From: Tubulanus polymorphus
Taxonomy: Eukaryota; Nemertea; Palaeonemertea; Tubulaniformes; Tubulanidae
Assembly: GCF_964204645.1 (NCBI RefSeq)
Contig: NC_134025.1
Span: 27,498,001 to 27,558,000, forward strand
Reading direction: 5' to 3'
Length of the DNA stretch: 60,000 nt
A program made the position numbers and the translations under genes. Numbering within the stretch: position 1 is the stretch's first letter; each line of letters begins with the position of its first letter. This document shows positions 23,740 through 35,700 of the stretch, piece after piece. The notes under the pieces were generated by a model. That model saw only the letters and a program-made list of their open reading frames with translations. It was not told the DNA's origin and did no database searches.

Positions 23740-26387
23740 TCAAAATCTTGCACCATTCCGCCTGTCAATAGAAGGTAGTTGATAATGTCCGTAGATTGTT
23801 TTGTTTGGCTGACTGTTTGCCTGAAAGAAACATCAATTTCAATACTTAGTGATACATGTACTGATAATATAGATCAGAGATAATAATTTTTCCTTGATTC
23901 GTCGTACCTTCGCTTTGCTTCTGACTAATCCGTTAATGCTAGGGAGCATCGGGTGAGTTTGTATTTTAGGAAATGTAGTCGTGACGCCGCTGTAAGTACT
24001 ACTAGAATACGCATCGCTTACAGTAGCGGGTTGAGCGGGTTTATTGTGATTCGGGAATAACGAATGTCGAAATGAGTTGTCTGATATTCGTTTGTACCTT
24101 CGCTGAAATTGCAAGCAATTCGATAATGCAATTAGCAAATGACAGTCAAAGTCACTTAATTCATCAATGATTCGTTTTATGAATATCTTACTCGTTTTCT
24201 ACGTTCAGGTAGAAGAACTGGATTCCTACTGAATGTCGTCGTTGATTCAGTTGGGGGATTATTTTTGTCGTTATTCGTGTCGAGATTCAGTTTATTTAGA
24301 TCGATGATCTTAGCACCGCTTTGTTTTTCCTGATTGTTTTGAGGAGCAGGTCGAGTATCAGCAGCGTCGGGTTGTACCACGGCAGTATTTTCATTATCCG
24401 TTTCGGTTTGTAATTCTGATGCTTTTTGTAAAGCGTTTTGACGTTTTTCAACATCCCTAAAAGCAAAAGATTTTTTCAATTACTTTCTTCTTCACATAAA
24501 ATCTATAAGTCATTACTACTGCTGACAATGACTGAATCGGTATACAACACAAACCTACCTTAACTCTTTGAAATAAGTATGACGTAATGCTTGTTTGGCA
24601 CTGATTCTTTCATCCGGATCGTAACTGCATAATTGATAAATCAGTTCTAAACATTCTGCAGAAGCGTGAGGTAAGTGCTTCTCGATACCACTTCCTTTCT
24701 TCGGTGGGAAGTTAAAATTCATACCTCTTGCTTTACTGTAAGAGAAAGATTGATACGTGTTTCGCATTACATATTTACTTATGAGAATGATGTAGTTAAC
24801 TCTAACCCGAATAACAGTACTTACTTCCGTAGTTTGTTCAGAATATTGGCTTCAGGAGTTCCCATAACATCGTGAATTTTGGCAATTTGATCGACTTCAT
24901 TAGATCCAGGGAACAATGGATGTAAACTGCAGAAGAGAGATTGAAGATTTAAGTTTTTGATACTCAGAGTAAAATGAAATGGAATGTAAAATCTGACGCA
25001 ACATACTGGTACCTCATTATTTCGAAGAAAACACAACCTACACTCCACATATCCATCTTATATGTGTAATAGCCATCAGTAAGAAGACATTCAGGCGCTC
25101 GATACCTTAAAAATAAGTTCACTGATGGTAAATCGAATCTTATAGCCACACGTAACATACTCATAATTTGGTTTCATCCAATGCCTGAAACAGTTAAGAC
25201 TAGGTCATACTCACCAACGGGTTGATATATATTCCGTGTACGGCTGCTTTGAGTAAACACTTCTACAGGACCCAAAATCAGCCAGTTTTAATAACTCATC
25301 CTATAACATGGAATACAATTTCATACAATATTTGTTGTGATCAAAAATGTTAAATAAACACACATGATTTGTAACATACTTTTATAAGAATATTTTCTGG
25401 CTTGACGTCTCTGTGAAAGATACCATTCCTGAAATGGAAATTGATCGAAGAATGTTGAATTCACTGTATAAGCTTTGAATGTAAATGGAATTTGGATGAC
25501 ACGGACAGTGAAACTTACCGATGCATATGATCAAGTGATTTACATAGTTGATACATGTATGATTTGATTTTTGGTTCCGGAAGAAATTGCCTTCTCCCTT
25601 GAATGAACAATATTAATTAACAATGAAAAGCACAATTCAATACTGGTAATGTGATATTAAGGCAGTTTGTAATCCATTTACCAACCTCTTATCAACTCAT
25701 ATATATTCATATCCATTAATTCACACACTAGGACAAGAACACCGGATTTCTTTTCACTAGAATATACAAGTTTCCAAATGAGTAACAGATTCTTAATGAC
25801 AAGGCCTATGTTGATGAGCATTTTCAAGTCAACTTACAAAATAACTTCATGAAGTTCGAGTATATTGACATGTGGATTAAGACGCCTTAGTGCTTGAATT
25901 TCACGTAAATTGTTCACTTGCTCCACACTGCAATAAAAGTTCAACGATAAAACCACAGATTCTAAGATTATCAAATCTTTCGATTTAAATTGATAAACAC
26001 AAAAGTCAGACTTACCCGTCATAATGCTGCTTCATCTTTTTACATGCCCAATACGTCCCATCTTTTATATTTTGACATTTCAACACCTCTGAAAATGTAC
26101 CTTCTCCTTTTTTCCCCAAGATTTTATATTCTGAAAAAAGATCAGATTCAACAAAATCAATTGATTATTGCTTTTGAAACTGCCACTTAAAAAGCTATAT
26201 GCCCCTATCCAAATTTCGACAACTTACTTTGCATCAACACGTTCATTATTACGTGGGTAGTTAATCTTATGCGCCAGCAGTTTGAAAACTATTTTACCCT
26301 GGAGAAATTTTACATATCTGTCGCTGTGATGTTCTTTTCGGCTTCATCGTTACGCATTTTCCATGCGGAAGTAAACGAATCAGCCAT
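23740..26387 (-). CDS. MOK: MOK serine/threonine kinase (MAPK/MAK/MRK-overlapping kinase, RAGE-1)
   Basis: A cilium-associated kinase of the RCK group. Exons (high to low): 26387-26354, 26130-26016, 25927-25838, 25756-25686, 25597-25519, 25428-25380, 25300-25215, 25105-25013, 24926-24825, 24735-24559, 24456-24192, 24102-23908, 23820-23740; 478 residues. Kinase landmarks: GEGTFSEV glycine loop, Lys in WACKK, EQVNNLREIQALRRLNPH, catalytic HRDVKPEN (135-142), DFG (154-156), TEY activation motif (168-170), and RAPECLLTDGYYTYKMD. The C-terminal tail is low in order and ends LPSIDRRNGARF, matching the LPTI..KGG end of human MOK. Exon 1 (11 codons) is the least certain: its donor (C|GTAACG) is weak, and another first exon with the same phase lies upstream (27098-27272). 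Confidence 0.95.
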
Positions 26388-27097
26388 TTTGACAGTTTGA
26401 TTGACAGATGTAACTAATGCCACAAATTACTACACTAATTGATTATATATTTGTAGACTACCGATTCATTGAATCCTTATACTTGAATAATCTAAATACG
26501 TATGACTTGATAACTATCATGTTAAATATCTATATATGTTTTTGATCTAGAATTCAAATGGCAAACAATCGTGAACTATTTTATATCGCAGTAACACGAT
26601 AGCGGGAACACGTCGTTCAATTAGTAACTATAAACAAACATCAAAATCACGGGTTTTCTGCTTCTCATACCCAATGTTCGAATCCCAAATATGTTGCCTG
26701 TGACGGTGGGATTATTGGAGATCGTGAACTTAAACCCCAGTTACGTTACAGACTCCACAAAATTAAAAAAAAAATACAAATTGATAGTCATATTATTTTA
26801 TAATGGGATTTACCGCTGGCGCGGTGGGTACAGAACAAGTGCACGCGGCATATTGGACAAATGGAGCGTGACGGCGGGAGTTTTCGCGCGGGAAAGCGAG
26901 GCAGAACGACTATTTCGCCACGGAAACCTTTAACAACGAAGTATCAAAGTCCCCAAAACAATGTTTTTATAACAAAAATAAAAAAACCTTTTTTTGGCGC
27001 TATATCGTCTCCGATTTTTATGATTCGAGGAGACATTCGAGGAGACAAGTCTAACTTAAGTTCGCGCTGTAATCTGTACCGGTTACGGAGTACCTAC
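26388..27097. other. MOK upstream region with CpG-rich E2F-like segment
   Basis: The segment 26815-26920 is much richer in CpG than its surroundings. An exact TTTTCGCGCGGGAAA, an E2F-type palindrome, is at 26881-26895. A B-box-like TGTTCGAATCC lies at 26675-26685. No acceptor plus exon that would extend the minus-strand exon at 27098-27272 could be identified here. Confidence 0.45.
26881..26895. promoter_or_regulatory. Strong E2F-like site
   Basis: TTTTCGCGCGGGAAA contains the overlapping TTTCGCGC and reversed TTTCCCGCG forms of the E2F/DP consensus within a CpG-rich patch. Which gene it serves is unclear; MOK starts 494 bp away on the minus strand. Confidence 0.45.
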
Positions 27098-27272
27098 CTT
27101 TCAAAATATTTTCTAAGTCGAAATAAACTTTCTGTCGGTATTTTTCCCGTCGTTGTTTTAGATTTGCCTGGAGCGTCGCAAACTCTTCTGTTATAGAATT
27201 AGTTATTTCGCCTTCTTTTATCAACGATTTCTCGGTTGGTTCCACTATCAAAGCATTTTCCACAGCCTCCAT
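27098..27272 (-). CDS. Orphan 5' coding exon, candidate alternative first exon of MOK or start of an unrecognised gene
   Basis: Starts with ATG and encodes 58 residues that are acidic at first, then a charged helix-forming segment (LKQRREKYRQKVYFDLENILK). It ends at a good donor (AAAG|GTAGGT) in phase 1. MOK exon 2 accepts phase 1, so the two could be spliced in frame. Without splicing the frame closes 15 codons later. The helix weakly resembles the K-R-K-x-Y-x-x-K segment of kinetochore protein NSL1. Human MOK has no such N-terminus. I cannot decide between these options. Confidence 0.35.
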
Positions 27273-27929
27273 CGTATCACCTGCCGTTTCGCTACACCAT
27301 AATCATTTGTTCGAAACTAAATTTCACGTTCAATTAACGCTAAAAATTGTGTGACTTACATAGTGCTTTATGTTCTCAAATATACGTGCATTAAATAGCA
27401 TTGAGTGAATCCCAGTATCGGCGCGGCATATAAAAATTAAGCAAATATTGTTCTCGATTCAGTGCTACCTACACAAATAATAATCCTTATAAATATAGTA
27501 CATTTGGAACGAATATTTGTAGATTCACGAAATTCACCCATACATATATATGTCAATATTTACCCGTGAAACAGTTTTAGTAGACGAGGAACTGCTACCA
27601 TAAGGTATGCGCGCATTTCGATTCTACCGGCGTACCTGAATTAAAAATTCCCCTACTTTCAAACTAGCATAATTCAAATTGAGACGTTGAAGGAATTACA
27701 CATCTGTAAATAAAATGTTTCCTTTTCTTTTCATTGTCGTTCTAAAAATAGCTTATGAATAGGGGTTGTTATAGGCTACGCGTAAGGGGTGGGAAACATT
27801 CCCACAATTAATTAACTGCGATTTTGCTCATCAGAAACCAGTCTCCATTTGATGAAATTAACGTGACTGGACCATTGACATCACACGAGCTGTATTTCAT
27901 ATAGATAATCTGCTAATCCAGCATACACT
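27273..27929. other. Intergenic stretch with no recognised gene
   Basis: AT-rich sequence between the orphan exon and the long-inverted-repeat transposon. I see nothing in it beyond a TATAAAA-like string near 27429. Confidence 0.4.
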
Positions 27930-27935
27930 TAAGTG

Positions 27936-29394
27936 TATGGGCGGCCATTCCCGCCAAAAATCAGCGTTTCGTCTATTTGTCTGTACTTTGACAAAATGTC
28001 ATAGTACACCGCCAAAATGTGTAAGCGTAACGTCAAATTGTGTAATGCGGCTAAATAACACAGGGGGGCGACACTGTACGGACAGTATTTTGCGGTATTT
28101 TTCTCGCTTCGCGATCATCTCAAGGTCGTCTCAGTGAAATAATTTTGCGAGTATCAAATCGACAAATCGTATCATATTCCCTAAACCCAATAAAACGAAT
28201 TTATTATTACTTTATTAGTTAACTCGGAACTCATAAACTCAAGATGTCGTCTCAGGTATGGAGGCCATATATGGAAGCCCTGAGACGACACCTTGGGTTC
28301 ATGAGTTCCCAAGTTCATAACTTCCAGAGTTTATGATATTTCTTCACCCAGCACTGGCAGTGGTTGTCTCCACCAGTGATGTCCGTCGCTCTACGATCCT
28401 AGTGTAACCAACTGTGGTACAACTGTGGTACATCAGACACTAAGATTCTTGGTGAAGATATTTCGAGTTTATTTGGGCATGTACAACACTATGAAATTAT
28501 GCGACATAAAGAATCCTATTATAAGGATGTTAAATCCGATTACGTCATGAATTAACTAAAAAAATGATGTCCAGCATCAACCAAGACTGGTTGACTGTGC
28601 CCAATTCTGCACTGGCAGTCATATGAAGTCGACCGGCAACCAGTCTATCATCAGACATCAGCTTTCTTAATGGTTTATAGAAAATAAATAGATGTTTAAA
28701 AATTTCTCATAACGAGCGTTTGTTATCTTTTTCATCATTAAAACCTGAGCAGATTCATCGAGAGTCACAAGTTAATCGGAGTCACCCTTCTCTCTAGCCC
28801 GCGCACAGAAAATCCGAGCTACCTACCAGAGGAGGAACGGAGGCGCCCTTCAACATACCATTAATCGCTGGTTATTCAGTGTCGTCTGAGCCTGAGACCC
28901 GGGTCTTTGATAGAGCATCGTGTTTACATTCGACGTTTCGGTATCGCAGGCTTTTTTCATTAGACGAACTCATGAACTTGAGAACTCAGGAAGTTATGAA
29001 CTCGGAACTCATGAACTCAAGATGTCGTCTCAGGGCTTCCATAGGTTTACGGCAAAGTATTTACTTCCGCTATTTTACCGTACATTATTACTATATATTA
29101 TAGTATTAACAAACTAAAGTAACAATAAAATCATTTTATTGGGTTTGGGGAATATGATACGATTTGTCGATTTGATACTCGCAAAATTATTTCAATAAAA
29201 CGACCTTGAGATGATCGCAATGCGAGAAGATATACCGCAAAATACTGTCCGTACAGTGTCGCCCTCCTGTGTTATTTAGCCGCATTACACAATTTGACGT
29301 TACGCTAACACATTTTGGCGGTGTACAATGACATTTTGTCGAAGTACAGAAAAATAGACGAAACGCTGATTTTTGGCGGGAATGGCCGCCCATA
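27936..29394. mobile_element. Non-autonomous DNA transposon with about 265-bp terminal inverted repeats and 6-bp target duplication
   Basis: The left end begins TATGGGCGGCCATTCCCGCC and the right end is its reverse complement. The outer inverted repeats are about 27936-28200 and 29119-29394, with small differences. TAAGTG stands directly outside both ends (27930-27935, 29395-29400). Inside, a second set of inverted repeats built on ACTCAAGATGTCGTCTCAGG (28230-28337 against 28960-29050) forms nested hairpins. No transposase frame is present. The family was not identified. Confidence 0.85.
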
Positions 29395-29655
29395 TAAGTG
29401 CGGGACGATGCGATGATTTATCTGCTGCCGAGGCCGCGGAGCCGGTGCGCGCGCCGGATTGGGACTGGCTGGAGCGCGTTGGATTCAATGCTTTACTACA
29501 CCAACCATAGCAAATCAAAGAGTTCTTACACCTAACTTAGTGGAATGATCGTGTAGTGCAAATCAACTCTGTTAGGTCACCGTAGCATTTATAGCAATAC
29601 TTTAGCACAATTAGTAAAATAAACGCCAATCTTCATGAAATTATTGAAATGTCAA

Positions 29656-29776
29656 GGATTCGAACCCACTACAGAACGAACACTTCCTCATAAATAAAGT
29701 TTACAAAATGGCGACTTCCTGTCTGGTGACAGTTCATCGGTTTTGAGCATAAATTTAGCATTATTTCCCTGTTAGA
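29656..29776 (+). promoter_or_regulatory. Candidate WDR81 promoter/leader: B-box-like string, YY1/ETS-like site and short uORF
   Basis: AAAATGGCGACTTCC (29706-29720) joins a YY1-type AAAATGGCG core and an ETS-type ACTTCC. The ATG inside it opens a 12-codon frame (MATSCLVTVHRF, then stop) ending before the WDR81 start. A reversed tRNA-type B box GGTTCGAATCC is at 29656-29666. The sites are seen; function is inferred. Confidence 0.35.
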
Positions 29777-32700
29777 ATGAAAGATGTGAATTTTACTATG
29801 GATACAGTAAAGCGAGTGAAGAATGATTTAAGAATACAGCAGCAACATTGTCGGTTATCATCGTCTAATCGCGTGATTGCTGTTGTAAGTTGAAAATCCG
29901 ATGCGATTTTTGTTTCTCATTCGTCCACTAGGTGGCGCTTGTAGTTCAATGTCACTTGTCAAGAGTTGTTTATTCATTTATAGCTTAGCCTGTCAGTATA
30001 TTTTGTAAATTAATCTCCTCCGGGCATGCCTTCTATCAAGATCTTAATGAGTTTTTCCAAACCGATCAATAAAGAGACGAACCATATGATGACAAAAAAT
30101 CCCTGGCTATGAATTACTGCATTTTGTCCTGTCAAAACAGACAGTTCCCGGAAGTTATCATTGATGAGATCTACCTTGCTTTCTTCTTTAAGGATGAGAC
30201 ATAAGGTGTATAAATTGTAAATGATATCATCATAATTGTTAAAATATTTAGGTTCATGAAGATTGGATTAAATGGTTGAGAAAATCAGAAAGAATTGATC
30301 ATCGAAGTCATCCTAAAAGTGCTTCATTAGATTCTGATCATTGTCAGCTGTATTTGGCTCAGTCACAAGCCACTATTCCAGCACCATGGAAACGAGTATC
30401 GATCAAAGTCATTCAGAAACGAGATATCCGAATTAAAAAGTAAGTATTCAATGAGAAAATGACGATCATTGAATTTATGAAACATCGATTAATACCTATG
30501 AGTTTTGTTTCGCTTTAATCCTAGTGCCAGTCCTCTAATGCAGTGGATTGATAATGATACAAGTTACTGTGAAACAATGTCTACTGTCGCTCTAACCTCT
30601 TACTGTCAGTCGTGGAGGTATAGTCATATCAAATATAACCATCAACTTCCTAACGATGATGACTTCCAGATTGATACTCAGGTTTGTGCACTTAGTAAAT
30701 CTGATACAATTGAACTGATAACTGATTAATATACAATACCTATAGATGCATCATTACCTGGCTCCCACTGTTCAATAAGCATTTCTGGATCATTCCACAC
30801 TTAAGATTAAAGTTTTTTCGGATCCTTGACCAAGAGGTTTCTTAATTGGAAGGTTTTTTCATCAATTTCAATACCTTATCTTTATTGCAGCCATTCAATG
30901 ATGCTATTCGCGGTGTAGTTTCTTCATTTTACGGAGCATCATTTAAACCAATAGGTCATGACATCGCTGTTGATGAATACAGTGAACAACAAACAGTGAA
31001 ACCAATCAGTTTTAAGAGTTCGATCGTACCAGCAATAAGTTTACTCGAATCAACAGATACATTTTACATCGTACAACCGTACCTGCCATTTACTCTTCAC
31101 GACATTGTTACGTTTAGTCCGGCTATTCTAGAAAAATCAAACGCAAAGTCGCTGTTTCTTCTGTATCAGATTCTACAAATTATGAAAGGTTGTCACTCAT
31201 TCGGGGTCTCGGTTGGCAACCTGACGCTGCACGATGTACTCGTGGATGACAAACTTTGGCTGTATTTTCCTTTTCCAAGTTTAAGCGCTATCATTCAAGA
31301 ATTTCCGTCTGAAATAAGCAGCACGAGTGATGAAATGCAAGACGATAAACAGTTAAACAAACCACAGAGCGATTTGTTTACAAATTCAGATATACCTGAA
31401 TGTATCAACTCACTTCCTCTGAATAATCTACCAGCTATCATACAGATGTGGGTATTGAAAGAAATTTCAAACTTTCAGTATCTGATGGTGCTAAATTATC
31501 TATCAGGACGCAGGATGGGTGATCCAAATCATCACCCGGTTTTACCGTGGGTGATGAATTTCACCGTTCCCGACGGCGGGTATCGAGATCTTTCGAAATC
31601 GAAATATCGACTGAACAAAGGCGATCGTCAGTTAGACATAACGTACGAACATATGGCATTACCGAGTAGCCCACCTAGTCATACATCACCGGATAGTATT
31701 ACGCAAGCGCCTCATCATATCTCGGATGTGCTGTCGGATATAACGTATTACGGATATAAAGCTAGGAGGACTCCGAAATCGATATTGTGTACATTCGTAC
31801 GAAGGAAATGGGTGCCTCACGAATATCCGCAGAGTATGCAACGTTTATACGAATGGACTCCCGATGAATGTATCCCCGAGTTTTTTACCGACCCGTCTAT
31901 TTTCAAGTCGATACACGAGGATTTACCTGATTTGGAATTACCCTATTGGGCGCTAGACGCAGAAGACTTCATACGAAAACATATGGATGTATTAGAGAGT
32001 GATTATGTATCAGAGAGGCTTTCTGATTGGATTGATTTGACATTCGGTTTTAAGGTAATCGATGATATTCAAAACAAAGTGAGCATCATATTTGCCATTT
32101 TGACATGCCAAGTTAACTTCATTATTTTTCACAGTTAAGCGGCCAGTCTGCAGTGAAAGCTAAGAATGTTTGTCTACAACTCATTGATCAGCATACACAC
32201 ATGACTAACCACGGAGCTGTGCAGTTATTTAATCATCCTCATCCTCGTAAGAACTGCGAGCGTCGTTTCAATACACCCTGCGCTCCAAACATTCCACGTA
32301 GTCTCAGCATTATTCAGGTATTTCACGCTATTTGTGTGTTTGTGTAATTGTATTATGTAACGTAGAGCTTATACGCACATTTTACTCTGGATAAAAAATC
32401 AATGATTGAATTAATCTTTAATTTGACCTTTTTTTCTTCATTTTTTGTCTATGTGTGCATGTGATGCATGTTGTTTTTAAGTTGCTTTCGTTGTTGATTT
32501 TTATCAGAGTCAAATTCGGTGGAAGTCATCATCTATTGTATTAGATACAAACCAACATGCTTTACAGGTTTGTCTTGTTGTAGTTGTTTACAATTGCTAT
32601 TCATAATCTGAATATTCAATGGTGAAAAAATTCAAAAATATTTCAGGCTTCAAGCGATTTGAATGAAAACAACAGAAATGGTTCTGATAAGTAAGTAGTA

Positions 32701-35700
32701 TATGACATTTTAGTAAAGATTGATAATTGATTAAATTAGAGTATTAATATCTCATTTTATGATTGCAGACAGGAAGGTTTACCCGACAAAGAATTGATTG
32801 TTCTACCCCAGGGTTATAATCCAGTTGCGCTTTTGGAGGAGTTGGAACATACGTTTGATTTTACCAGTCGGACTATGCACCAGTTACCTCCCAAGAGACC
32901 GCCGAAGGTATGGTTGTGCTTTGTAAAGAGTGTCATTGTCTAATACGACACGTTTACGGCAGAGGCTGCCTATACCTGGTAGTCATATATGCTTGTTATG
33001 TATGCTATGCTAAGGTGTTTTAGGTTACTGCTTTTCTAACCCTTTCAGTGTGTTTAAACCGTAGTGTGGTGCATAAATCATACTTCGCTAGTAGGCCTAC
33101 ATGGCATCGCAGTACTGATGTTATTAGTAATTAGTTTTTATCTGTTTTGAAAAATGGCAGCACCTGTCAAACATAGTGAAATATTAGTAACTAATGTTAC
33201 ACAGCACTGCGGTAAAGACGCACCAAAGCGGTATGCCCATATTCAACTCACTGGGGTGGAATCTTTAAAAATTCTCAAATTATCTCCAGCACTTTCGGGT
33301 ATTGATAAGTCAGCACTGAAAGGTTTAGAAATTGATTAACGGTTTTTTACTGTTTTCTATATTCTCTATAGGCAATACCAGCCCCAGCTCTGATGAAACG
33401 TATCATGACACATGATGTACAAGTGTTTGCGTGTTTGATGATTGAGTTACACGTAGCGTGGAAATTAAGAATGCTTCGACCTCGCGCATTGTTTATTGAC
33501 CGATTTGAATTCCTTCGTAGAATGTCTGAAGAAGAATGGCGTGATATACCAAGGTACAACTTATCAATTGTTCAGTGCATCATTATTATACCAAAACCTG
33601 GGAGTGTGCTTAATCGAGTGATCAATATTGCATTTCAGGCCAATCCGACAGGCAGCTCTAATCCTTCTACAACTAGACAGAGCTTGGAAGAGGGGTGATG
33701 TGAAGATTCATTCATTACCGATGATGTTTGATTATGAAGACTATAACATGATGATTCCTTCTCCTGGCTTTTTGCTGGACCCACTTTCTCAAATACTTCC
33801 CTTCCCGAAAAACTTCAATCACATTTATGAATTGCTGTGCAAGCTAAAGGAATTAGATCAGAATATAGAAACAGAAATTCAAGGTATATCGTCATTCTTA
33901 TTCGACAAACCTCAGAAAATTCGAGCAATGCAAAAGAATAAAGTTTACGAAGTCGGGGCATTGCTTGTACCATTATTAGATGAAATTAAACGTGAAAATT
34001 TAGAAATAGTGCTGCCATATGTGAATGAATTATTCGAATGTCCAGATACGATAGTTGCGACGTCTTGGACTCTGTTTGAACCTGTTGCACGAGCATTCGG
34101 TGTTGTAGAAACATCACGCAATCTACTAGTTCCACTGATGAAACTTTACGATGGCGAAAATTCAACTTCGAAACACCTGAAATTATACTATCGCATGTTT
34201 TTAAAACAGTTGATTATTAGACTCGGACTTCAAACCTTTTTGGCCCATTTCGCGACGCTGTTGATAGAAGCAGTGGCTGGATATAAAGACTTTGTGTCCG
34301 AGGATGATCAGTCTTATACGGAGAGTCGTGAAATTGACACAGCGAGTCCGGATCTCTTTAAGAGTTATGTGACCAGTTGTCCTCCAACGACAAAATTATC
34401 TACAGCGTCAATTGAAAGGGAGTTACAACGGCAGTTGATCGAAGCTCATTCAAAAGATGAAGAACTAGAAAAGTTGGATATACTGGAGGAACTGAATGAA
34501 AAATCTATGGCCGATAAAATTAGTCCTGAAGTGTCCGGTTCTGAAGACAACATTGTTACTGAAGGTGTTTTGTTGGATGACGATGTAGATAATGTTGATG
34601 TATTGAGTGTGTCTAGTCAAGACAATATATCTGACGATAATGATGATGATGAACTAAGCGACAGTGCAACTGATATTTCCGAAAATGAATTAGGCCGTAG
34701 TTTAGGCAATCTTTCTGTACATAGCGTATCGAGATTGATGGATACGAGTCGTGAAAGATATGTCTCCGGTAATAGTGAAAATCAGGTTGGATCATTCAAT
34801 GGATCTTTTAATGACGAGGATGATGATCTAGAGGAGGAGATATACTCGCCACAAATATCAGATACACATCAAGGTGAATTTCTCATATTCAAGGTAGTGG
34901 TTAAATTTGACTCCAAGGTTGCAATTCGGTACAGTAATTTTGCATTGTTCAACTCGGGAGTCACATATAAGCCACAACTTTAGAACTGAATGCAGTATTC
35001 TCATTCAATCTTACACAGAGTTCAACAATGTACTTAGTATGTGATCATATTTTGTAGATGACGATAATGAGAATAACATGAAAGAAGATGAAGTTGATAA
35101 TAGTAATAATGATATAGAAGTATGTATCAGTGAGCCGGTAACACCGATAGTCCGTTCTGAAACAGAAGAATTCACAGCTCGTATTATGCAATCATCAAAC
35201 AAGTTTGATTATAATATCTGCGATATGGCGACTGAAAGTGTTTTATGGCTGGCGCACAAACTCGGACCGGTTCTAACGGCAAAATTTTTATCTAGAAATC
35301 TATTACGCATGTTGACGCTGTGTTATTTAGGAGAAGAACAACTCGATATTCTACATGCATCTAGTAAGTGTTCGTGTATTTACCTAGTTAAAAAGTGATT
35401 ACAACCATTGAAAAGAATATTTTTCTCTTGGCCACTCTTTTTGCTATGAAATCTTCATGTTGCATTTCTGGAATGACTTGTCATCATTTTCTAGATGAAG
35501 ATGTATTATCAGTGTGCGAGAAACAATTAGCCGGAGATAGTAACGCGTCGCGGGTTTTAGATTCTTTGTCGAGCATCGCGACGATCTATGGAGAACAAGT
35601 CATTTTACTGCAGTATTTTCCTCATATCATCGATCTCATATCCGTAGCGAATAAGAAACTGACTCTTCGAACTGAAGCTGGACTCGTCGCTTGTTTAGTG

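Noticed and set aside
32960-32996. String resembling the 5' end of 18S rRNA (CCTGGTAGTCATATATGCTTGT)
   Set aside because: Only about 20 bases with an internal gap relative to 18S, inside a WDR81 intron; most likely coincidence or a tiny fragment.
33154-33339. 61-codon open frame in a WDR81 intron
   Set aside because: No recognisable domain, no splice context and located fully within an intron; not supported as a gene.
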